8,614 nt of DNA from Bacillota bacterium. Its GTDB lineage: Bacteria; Bacillota_B; Desulfitobacteriia; Desulfitobacteriales; Desulfitobacteriaceae. A model generated the notes under the pieces. The model was given only the letters and a program-made list of their open reading frames with translations, did no database searches and was not told where the DNA came from. The translations under genes and the position numbers were made by a program. Of the stretch, positions 5,140-8,614 are shown in pieces. Position 1 is the first letter of the stretch; the number at the start of each line of letters is the position of its first letter. Location of the stretch: the NCBI GenBank assembly GCA_021779415.1, contig JAJYAS010000110.1, forward strand, positions 1-8,614, written 5' to 3'.

Positions 5140-5344
5140 AATGAAAGCTATGAAAATTATATTTCGTATTGTGGGAGCAGTAGAGTCTCAAGAACAGGAC
5201 CATAGAAGATCAAGTAGAGATAGTCAGGTTTTGGGCGAATTAGTGCGTGAATGGATTGGGGAGATTATGCCGACTAGGGAAATGAATTATCATTGTATTC
5301 ATGGAGGATGCCCATTTAATGATAAGGGATATTGTCAAAACTAA
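5120..5344 (+). CDS. Small protein with C-terminal Cys cluster, 74 aa
   Basis: The ATG at 5120 has a strong GGAGG nine bases upstream and overlaps the ATPase end by 20 nt. Residues 1-50 are charged and helix-prone (FEMKAMKIIFRIVGAVESQE, then LGELVREWIGEI). The C-terminus, HCIHGGCPFNDKGYCQN, contains three Cys and two His in a spacing that could bind zinc or an Fe-S cluster. No family is recognised. It is the second Cys-rich small protein in this operon. Tight coupling to the ATPase suggests a related function, but this is positional inference only. Confidence 0.75.
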   Translation: MDRSEFEMKAMKIIFRIVGAVESQEQDHRRSSRDSQVLGELVREWIGEIMPTREMNYHCIHGGCPFNDKGYCQN

Positions 5345-5353
5345 TTAATCAGT

Positions 5354-5392
5354 TCCCCTCACTTCCATTGCTTGGGTCATGGGGAGATTTTT
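5354..5392 (+). terminator. Weak possible terminator after the replication/packaging operon
   Basis: TCCCC (5354-5358) can pair with GGGGA (5381-5385) across a 22-nt loop, with five T residues at 5388-5392. The short stem and long loop make it a poor terminator; it is listed because the operon should end near here. Confidence 0.3.
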
Positions 5393-5397
5393 AGATC

Positions 5398-5463
5398 ATG
5401 AGTAGTGGTATAGGTTATTGGAATGGTTGGGGAGGGGGCATAGACAAGGGGGTAGAGTTATGA
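5398..5463 (+). CDS. Possible 21-aa Gly/Trp-rich peptide
   Basis: ATG 5398 opens a 21-codon frame (MSSGIGYWNGWGGGIDKGVE-L) ending at TGA 5461-5463, overlapping the next ATG in an ATGA arrangement. GGGGAG lies about 11 nt upstream, a little far. The composition (Gly, Trp, Tyr) recalls the start of short sporulation or phage peptides but matches none. The overlap with a convincing small TM ORF is the main support. Confidence 0.35.
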   Translation: MSSGIGYWNGWGGGIDKGVEL

Positions 5464-5543
5464 TATTTAATGGAGAATTTTTCACTATCTTATACTTGGT
5501 ATTTCTAGCCTTTATGTTTGTGTTGTTATTTAGAACATATTAA
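5460..5543 (+). CDS. 27-aa single-TM peptide
   Basis: ATG 5460 has AAGGGGG seven bases upstream and opens a frame that is almost all one hydrophobic helix (FFTILYLVFLAFMFVLLF) bracketed by MIFNGE and RTY. A good ribosome site plus an ideal TM length argues for a real membrane miniprotein, perhaps a lysis or virion accessory factor. No family is known to me. It lies between the early operon and promoter P2, so it is probably transcribed by read-through from P1. Confidence 0.55.
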   Translation: MIFNGEFFTILYLVFLAFMFVLLFRTY

Positions 5544-5576
5544 ACGACTTCACATAATTAAAATTATGGGACTCCT

Positions 5577-5624
5577 TACAAGCAGCTTTGAAATAAGTGT
5601 TGACATTTATCAAAGCTGCTTGTA
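5577..5624. repeat. Perfect 15-bp inverted repeat around the P2 -35 element
   Basis: TACAAGCAGCTTTGA (5577-5591) and TCAAAGCTGCTTGTA (5610-5624) are exact reverse complements with an 18-nt loop that contains the -35 hexamer. Each arm also holds its own short palindrome AAGC-N-GCTT, so two copies of one operator-like motif flank the -35. As DNA it is a strong repressor-site candidate; as single strand it would form a stable stem-loop presenting TTGACA in the loop. Confidence 0.9.
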
Positions 5625-5628
5625 TAAT
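5600..5628 (+). promoter_or_regulatory. Sigma-A-type promoter P2 for the regulator operon
   Basis: TTGACA (5600-5605), 17-base spacer, TATAAT (5623-5628): consensus at both hexamers. Transcription should begin near 5635, about 30 nt before the ATG at 5666. The inverted repeat covers the upstream flank and the spacer up to the -10, so binding there would block RNA polymerase. Confidence 0.9.
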
Positions 5629-5665
5629 AATATTAAGGTTAATATTTGAAGAGGAGTTGTTGGTT

Positions 5666-5848
5666 ATGGCAAAGGGATTGGTAATTAGATATTTCATGGG
5701 TGGATATTACTTATGTGATGGCAAGGCACCTGAGGGCATGGAAAACGATGGGGAAATATATGTGGGAAATACGGTTAAATGGTGTAAAACTTGGGAAGAG
5801 GCGGACAACCTCAGAAAGGTTATTGATGGTGCTTACAATGGAGAATAG
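5666..5848 (+). CDS. Unknown 60-aa protein of the regulator operon
   Basis: The ATG at 5666 has GAGGAG nine bases upstream. The product begins MAKGLVIRYFMGGYYLCDG and continues with a Gly-rich beta-like half (GEIYVGNTVKWCKTWEEA), then a short helix (EEADNLRKVIDGAYNGE). It looks like a small alpha/beta domain with two Cys residues; no family is recognised. It is the first gene after the strongest promoter of the window and overlaps the RHH gene by 11 nt. A partner of that regulator, or a small host-takeover protein, are both possible, and the sequence does not decide between them. Confidence 0.75.
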   Translation: MAKGLVIRYFMGGYYLCDGKAPEGMENDGEIYVGNTVKWCKTWEEADNLRKVIDGAYNGE

Positions 5849-6038
5849 AGGGGGAACGAGAACAGGGGCGGGAAGAAAGCCCGCCTCTTCCCCGTTAAGG
5901 AATAGGTCAATTAAGGTTTCAGATGAAGAATGGGATAAAATTAAGACTATAGCTAATTCTTGCAAGATGGATACAAGTAAATATATTCGGATGGTCTTAA
6001 GGGATGAATGGAGCAAGTTAGATTTCGACTTGTCATAA
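5838..6038 (+). CDS. RHH DNA-binding regulator, 66 aa
   Basis: A basic, Gly/Arg/Pro-rich N-terminal arm (MENRGGTRTGAGRKP) precedes a classical ribbon-helix-helix unit: strand RNRSIKVS, helix A DEEWDKIKTIANSC, turn KMDTSKY, helix B IRMVLRDEW. Residues of the strand face the major groove in this family, and dimers bind repeated or inverted half-sites. The ATG at 5838 lies in the last codons of the preceding gene and has only a weak ribosome site, so expression is probably coupled. An upstream extension to 5700 would only read the other gene in a wrong frame. It is the obvious candidate to bind the repeats at 5577-5624 and perhaps the dyad at 6108-6120. A terminator follows. Confidence 0.85.
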   Translation: MENRGGTRTGAGRKPASSPLRNRSIKVSDEEWDKIKTIANSCKMDTSKYIRMVLRDEWSKLDFDLS

Positions 6039-6055
6039 CGGACGTTATCGGACTT

Positions 6056-6089
6056 AAGCGGTTGATCGTAACAGATTGACCGCTTTTTT
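6056..6089 (+). terminator. Intrinsic terminator of the regulator operon
   Basis: AAGCGGT (6056-6062) pairs exactly with ACCGCTT (6079-6085) and the stem runs into six T residues (6084-6089). It separates the RHH gene from late promoter P3. Confidence 0.85.
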
Positions 6090-6100
6090 GTAAGTTTTTG

Positions 6101-6129
6101 TTGACAAGCCTTGTTAAGGCAGGTGTAAA
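6101..6129 (+). promoter_or_regulatory. Late promoter P3 for the virion operon
   Basis: A perfect TTGACA (6101-6106) and a weaker -10, TGTAAA (6124-6129), are 17 bases apart. The weaker -10 suggests need for activation, or lower basal activity than P1 and P2. The spacer carries an inverted repeat. The transcript would run through all presumed structural genes, across the sequence join, to the hairpin at 1688-1813. Confidence 0.7.
6108..6120. promoter_or_regulatory. Operator-like dyad in the P3 spacer
   Basis: GCCTT-GTT-AAGGC is a 5+3+5 inverted repeat lying wholly between the -35 and -10 of P3. Its position, like that of the palindromes at P1 and P2, suggests a regulator site; either RHH protein could be the ligand. 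Confidence 0.5.
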
Positions 6130-6165
6130 CTGAATTAGAAAAAACAGGAAGGAGGTCGAAATGGT

Positions 6166-6396
6166 TTGAAATTAGCCAACTTTAAAAATCCTCTGTCAGG
6201 AGCAACAGGAAACCTTTTAAACGTGTCCGATTGGACTACCAATATTTTAGGGGTCGTCTTTTTGTTTGTGGTCATCGCTATGGGGCAAATGGTCAGTCGC
6301 AAAGTCTCGGGTGCAATTCCAGCGATTGATACGACCATTGAACCCATTATCTCTCAGCCAGCCCAATCGATTGGTCTGCAAAAGTATACTTATTAA
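6166..6396 (+). CDS. One-TM putative virion membrane protein, 76 aa
   Basis: TTG 6166 follows a strong GGAAGGAGG (6148-6155) ribosome site. An ATG five bases earlier opens only a two-codon frame, so TTG is the workable start. The protein has a short polar N-terminus (KNPLSGATGNLLNVSDW), a TM helix at about residues 26-44 (NILGVVFLFVVIAMGQMV), then a basic RK and an Ile/Pro/Ser-rich tail of about 30 residues. It is the first gene of the late operon, just ahead of the best capsid candidate, behind a high-quality ribosome site, so it may be an abundant virion component. No family is recognised. Confidence 0.8.
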   Translation: MKLANFKNPLSGATGNLLNVSDWTTNILGVVFLFVVIAMGQMVSRKVSGAIPAIDTTIEPIISQPAQSIGLQKYTY

Positions 6397-6422
6397 GATT
6401 AAGAAAGGAGGAAAAAAGAACA

Positions 6423-6890
6423 ATGGCGGTTAAAGTAAAGGAACAATTTAGCGATGTTTTAACTCAAAATGATCTTATTGATACGGCAACAGTCGCTTGT
6501 ACAGCGGGAGTTTGGGTCAAACTCGGAGAATATCCCATATCGGCAGGTCAAGCCTTATCCACGGGCTACGGTCCGTATGGCTCACAAGAAACAGCGATTG
6601 GTCGCTTTTATTGCGAATTAAAGGACGAAGTACCGGGCGTGATTCATGGTAAATTACGGCTCAGTCTGTTTAGCCCGCAAGGAAGGCCGGGTCCGATTAT
6701 TGGTGAGTATCGGACTAATATTTTAGGGGCTAATGCTAATGATAGGACCAAACAAGTGCCATTCCCCGAGCATGGTCTAACGTTTTTAGAAGATCAAAAG
6801 CTAGTCCTCGAGTTTTTACCGGACACGACAGAAACGTTAACTAGAGCAAACTGCACTCTGCTCATGGATGTTACAAACATGGTCGTGTAG
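6423..6890 (+). CDS. Beta-rich major capsid protein candidate, 155 aa
   Basis: The ATG at 6423 is preceded by AAAGGAGG. The product has no TM and alternates short hydrophobic strands with Gly/Pro/Asn turns: VWVKLGEYPISAGQ, IGRFYCELKDEV, GVIHGKLRLSLFSPQG, IGEYRTN, QKLVLEFLPD, ANCTLLMDVTNMVV. That spacing suits an eight-stranded beta sandwich of single-jelly-roll size. It has the best ribosome site, sits second in the late operon and is followed by a strong hairpin that could set its transcript apart, all features of an abundant structural protein. Compare the small capsid proteins of sphaerolipovirus-type phages (about 170-190 aa). The fold is inferred from pattern only. Confidence 0.65.
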   Translation: MAVKVKEQFSDVLTQNDLIDTATVACTAGVWVKLGEYPISAGQALSTGYGPYGSQETAIGRFYCELKDEVPGVIHGKLRLSLFSPQGRPGPIIGEYRTNILGANANDRTKQVPFPEHGLTFLEDQKLVLEFLPDTTETLTRANCTLLMDVTNMVV

Positions 6891-6931
6891 GGCTTTCGCT
6901 CTTTTTGTGATGGAAAATTAATAAAGAAGTA

Positions 6932-6964
6932 AATAAGGCCGGGGCTAAAACTCCCGGCCTTATT
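6932..6964 (+). terminator. Strong hairpin without T run after the capsid candidate
   Basis: AATAAGGCCGGG (6932-6943) and CCCGGCCTTATT (6953-6964) form a perfect 12-bp stem with a 9-nt loop. No T run follows, so it is more likely a partial terminator or an RNA 3'-end stabiliser that raises the upstream gene's message relative to the genes downstream. Confidence 0.75.
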
Positions 6965-6984
6965 GATTAAAAAGGGGGTAAATT

Positions 6985-7398
6985 GTGAGTAGGGAAAAGA
7001 ATACCATTAAAAATACAAAAGAATGTATTAGTTTTCGACGGTTAGTTCCGGCGGGTGGACAAGGTACGATTAGAGAGCGAATCAAGGCGAATGGCACGAT
7101 TGAAGGGTTTCGTATTAATTTCCACTTAGGACAGGAACTAACCTTCCATGTTTTGTGTGAGGTCGTGCATAAAGGGGATAAGCACGAATCGTTTATTACT
7201 TACGCTGGGGAAACGGATAACTTTCTCAGTGGAAATGATGAAATCATGGAGTTCCCCATTGTCCTGTCGGTTGAAAACGATGACGAAGTGTGGATTAGTT
7301 ACGTAAATACAGATTTGGTCAATCAGCGTCATTTATCCGTTGATGTTTATATTGATTACTACGGTGGTTCGGACCGGGTCGTAGGGGGTGCGGTTTAA
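6985..7398 (+). CDS. Beta-rich putative structural protein, 137 aa
   Basis: GTG 6985 follows AAGGGGG. After a basic 20-residue arm (MSREKNTIKNTKECISFRR) the protein shows repeated strands: GTIEGFRINFHLG, ELTFHVLCEVVHKG, ESFITYAGET, MEFPIVLSVENDDEVWISYV, HLSVDVYIDYYGG. The basic arm plus small beta sandwich is a layout seen in virus coat proteins, the arm often touching nucleic acid. It ends in VVGGAV and its stop overlaps the next start (TAATG). It may be a second capsid protein or a cement or vertex protein partnered with the 155-aa product. No family was recognised. Confidence 0.6.
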   Translation: MSREKNTIKNTKECISFRRLVPAGGQGTIRERIKANGTIEGFRINFHLGQELTFHVLCEVVHKGDKHESFITYAGETDNFLSGNDEIMEFPIVLSVENDDEVWISYVNTDLVNQRHLSVDVYIDYYGGSDRVVGGAV

Positions 7399-7916
7399 TG
7401 TCAGGAAGTCCGGATTTTAGCAATCCTCAGTTAGAAATAATTAAGGCTGCGACAATTGCAATTCAAGCTAAGGGTAACTTGAAACCATTTACTACGGATA
7501 CTTCAGTCCCTGTAACGTTAAACGTTTGGACTACGGTCTTGAGTATTTCTGGCGTAGGGGTGTTAAACAAGGCGGTTTGTGAAACACCGTCAGGTGTTCC
7601 AAATATACGGGTCACGATTGACGGAAATCTGGTGCATTGGACGAAAAATCTAGCGTCTTTAATGGCTGGATTATGTCAGGAATCGGACATTGTCTTTAAT
7701 TCTGCGAATGCAGGAAATATGTCGACAAGGAAACCAGTAACAGGTGGGGTTAGTGCTCGGTTTAATAACGGTGCTGACACTTATCCTATAACGAATGGTG
7801 TTGATGGGTTTAACGTCTTAAGTTATCCTATTCCCTTTGCTTCGAGTTTATTAGTAGAGGTTATGACGACAGTTACTGAGGCGATGTTAGTCTGTGTGCA
7901 AGGTGGTGTTGCTTAA
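7398..7916 (+). CDS. Beta-rich putative capsid or vertex protein, 172 aa
   Basis: ATG 7398 overlaps the previous TAA by one base, so translation is coupled. The middle and end read as a beta sandwich: VPVTLNVWTTVLSISGVG, NIRVTIDGNLVHW, GVSARFNNGADTYPI, then NVLSYPIPFASSLLVEVMTT and AMLVCVQGG. The segment YPIPFASSLLVEV recalls the 'PF..S..VE' turn-strand found in jelly-roll proteins of several virus and DUF2961-type families; this is a resemblance seen by eye. The first 35 residues are helical or extended and lack charge. With the two preceding genes it completes the only set of proteins here able to build a shell. Confidence 0.6.
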   Translation: MSGSPDFSNPQLEIIKAATIAIQAKGNLKPFTTDTSVPVTLNVWTTVLSISGVGVLNKAVCETPSGVPNIRVTIDGNLVHWTKNLASLMAGLCQESDIVFNSANAGNMSTRKPVTGGVSARFNNGADTYPITNGVDGFNVLSYPIPFASSLLVEVMTTVTEAMLVCVQGGVA

Positions 7917-8107
7917 TGGAAATAAGAAGGTTAGATGTATCAACCCTGGAGGAGTCGAAAGATGGAGAATTATATAGGGTCGCAAAGATTGGAGAGTCGG
8001 TGGTAACTGCTATGATCGGAGTTGAAGTTATCTCAGAATCCACGTTAAAGGTTGAAATAGAAGATAAAATTAATTATCTTTATTACAAAACATTAGGGGT
8101 GTTTTAG
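7916..8107 (+). CDS. Small acidic protein of the late operon, 63 aa
   Basis: ATG 7916 overlaps the preceding stop (TAATG). The product has no TM, is acidic (EESKDGE, VEIEDK) and shows beta-like runs (ELYRVAKIGESVVTAMIGVEVI, TLKVEIEDKINYLYYKTLGVF). It might be a small beta domain or a chaperone-like or regulatory factor for assembly. No family is recognised. The next ATG follows its stop directly, with no gap. The unbroken chain of coupled starts from 6985 to 8108 argues that these products are needed in related amounts. Confidence 0.65.
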   Translation: MEIRRLDVSTLEESKDGELYRVAKIGESVVTAMIGVEVISESTLKVEIEDKINYLYYKTLGVF

Positions 8108-8215
8108 ATGGAGCAGGATTTAGAAAGGCTCGTTAAATTAGGAGCTATAACCTTAATAATGATCAAGGATTTAGCCATAAGGGAGCGGGTTAGGGTCCTA
8201 GTAGAGGGGGCTTAA
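8108..8215 (+). CDS. 35-aa small protein
   Basis: ATG 8108 begins immediately after the preceding TAG and has AGGGGTG six bases upstream; the stop is TAA 8213-8215. The protein is one helix-prone stretch: acidic start (MEQDLERLVKL), short hydrophobic middle (GAITLIMI) and basic/charged end (KDLAIRERVRVLVEG). The hydrophobic part is too short for a clear TM helix; an amphipathic coiled coil is possible. Exact packing between neighbours and a good ribosome site are the evidence that it is translated. No family is recognised. Confidence 0.6.
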   Translation: MEQDLERLVKLGAITLIMIKDLAIRERVRVLVEGA

Positions 8216-8219
8216 AATT

Positions 8220-8614
8220 TTGACAGCGTATGAAAAATGGGTTAGTGAGCAGACAACGACAAATTATCGGTTCGATCCTAATAATTATGCGACAGATGCA
8301 AACGGGGCAAGGTTTACGCCGGGCATGTCTCAGCCAGTGACAACGAGAGTGAATTTAGCGGATGCCTTAAGGAATACGGTGTCAAGGGTAGTGACGACGG
8401 TTAGTTCTAGGACTAGTACGGGTGCAAGTCGTTCTGATCAGGCTGGAGGGGGTAGCAATAAGATGAATTTTTATGGTGCTCCGGCTGACATTAATGCCGG
8501 GCGTGGAATTTTGGGCGATATCGGCAATTTTATCGATACGTCAGGTTGGTCGGTTTCTCAAATGCAAAATATTCCGGCTGGGTCATTTATTTTAGGCGGT
8601 GAAAAGGCCGGGGG
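8220..8614 (+). CDS. 5' part of junction-spanning Ser/Thr/Gly-rich anchored protein (249 aa in full)
   Basis: TTG 8220 lies nine bases after GAGGGGG (8204-8210). The frame is open to the end of the window and continues at base 1 (base 8589 equals base 1, both first codon positions), giving 249 residues with the stop at 379-381. The N-terminal part is polar: TAYEKWVSEQTTTNYRFDP, then a Thr/Ser-rich stretch with NLADALRNTVSRVVTTVSSR and a Gly-rich GGGS. The middle has short hydrophobic patches (ILGDIGNFIDTSGW) and the end is a TM anchor. It is the second-longest protein of the genome after Rep. A minor membrane or spike protein is likely; a capsid role is less so because of low complexity and the anchor. 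Confidence 0.85.
   Translation, partial: MTAYEKWVSEQTTTNYRFDPNNYATDANGARFTPGMSQPVTTRVNLADALRNTVSRVVTTVSSRTSTGASRSDQAGGGSNKMNFYGAPADINAGRGILGDIGNFIDTSGWSVSQMQNIPAGSFILGGEKAG
8589..8614. repeat. Terminal direct repeat, copy 2 (circular overlap)
   Basis: Identical to bases 1-26. Removing one copy gives a circle of 8588 bp in which the gene starting at 8220 continues into 1-381 without a frame break. Confidence 0.9.

Larger units (their letters stand above)
1..8588. mobile_element. Complete circular genome of a small tailless-phage-like element (about 8588 bp unique)
   Basis: The window ends repeat each other exactly over 26 bases and a coding frame continues through the join, so the molecule is read as circular. 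It carries a rolling-circle Rep, an SSB candidate, a HerA/FtsK-type ATPase, two peptidoglycan hydrolases, about nine small one-TM proteins, three beta-rich capsid candidates and two RHH regulators. All genes point the same way. The + strand is G-rich relative to C (25 G against 11 C in 1-60; 16 against 8 in 2401-2460), as expected for co-oriented coding and possibly for a packaged single strand. No integrase, tail, portal or terminase gene is visible. Whether the virion holds ssDNA or dsDNA cannot be told from the sequence. Confidence 0.8.

Noticed and set aside
5700..5837. Upstream extension of the RHH frame
   Set aside because: It would read the 60-aa gene in another frame. The RHH unit begins naturally at ATG 5838.
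5711..6016. 101-codon open frame on the minus strand
   Set aside because: It is antisense to the 60-aa gene and the RHH gene, whose promoter, ribosome site and fold are clear.
6161..6169. ATG at 6161 as the start of the first late gene
   Set aside because: It reads two codons (Met-Val) then TGA. TTG 6166 opens the real frame with suitable spacing from GGAGG.
8220..8614. Double-jelly-roll major capsid protein in the 249-aa junction-spanning product
   Set aside because: It is Ser/Thr/Gly/Gln-rich with a C-terminal TM anchor and lacks the regular strand pattern expected for two jelly rolls.
1..8614. tRNA, rRNA, CRISPR array, insertion sequence or integrase
   Set aside because: No repeat-spacer pattern, cloverleaf, transposase or recombinase motifs were seen on either strand.

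Overview
This window looks like the complete genome of a very small (about 8.6 kb) circular virus or virus-like episome of a Gram-positive (Bacillota-type) host, written out with a short overlap. The first 26 bases recur exactly as the last 26 (1-26 = 8589-8614), and one open frame reads straight through the junction (8220-8588 joined to 1-381, 249 codons). The unique circle is therefore 8588 bp. All genes are on the + strand, tightly packed, often overlapping by 1-32 nt, with strong GGAGG/GGGGG ribosome sites, many TTG/GTG starts and textbook TTGACA-N17-TATAAT-type promoters. Those features, plus a YvrJ-like small membrane protein, point to a Bacillota host; I cannot name a genus.

Three transcription units are visible, each with a sigma-A-type promoter that carries a dyad repeat. 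Unit 1 (promoter 1846-1874 with a 24-bp operator-like palindrome) drives a ribbon-helix-helix (RHH) regulator, a probable OB-fold single-stranded-DNA-binding protein, an HUH rolling-circle Rep, an N-acetylmuramoyl-L-alanine amidase, a one-TM protein, a Cys/His-rich protein, an unknown protein, an FtsK/HerA-type packaging ATPase and a Cys-rich protein. Two tiny ORFs follow. Unit 2 (promoter 5600-5628, set in a 15-bp perfect inverted repeat) drives a 60-aa unknown and a second RHH regulator, and ends at a terminator near 6056-6089. Unit 3 (promoter 6101-6129) drives the presumed virion genes: a small TM protein, three beta-rich proteins of 155, 137 and 172 aa that are the only capsid candidates, two small proteins, the junction-spanning Ser/Thr/Gly-rich protein with a C-terminal TM anchor, four small one-TM proteins (the last YvrJ-like), and a membrane-anchored lytic transglycosylase. 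It ends at a 125-nt imperfect hairpin with a T run (1688-1813).

Together these suggest a tailless phage with an internal membrane. Rep plus the SSB candidate would replicate the circle by the rolling-circle route, a TM-less ATPase of about 207 aa would package it, small beta-sandwich proteins would form the shell, many one-TM proteins would sit in a virion membrane, the transglycosylase would open the wall at entry, and the amidase with a holin-like protein would act at exit. No protein is long enough to be an obvious double-jelly-roll capsid protein, and no tail, terminase, integrase or filamentous-phage gene set was recognised. The combination of HUH Rep, HerA-type ATPase and small (possibly single-jelly-roll) capsid candidates in 8.6 kb is the most interesting point. 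It recalls sphaerolipovirus-, corticovirus- and FLiP-like viruses without matching any of them by inspection. Functions of the capsid and small proteins are inference; Rep, ATPase, amidase, transglycosylase and RHH calls rest on visible motifs.
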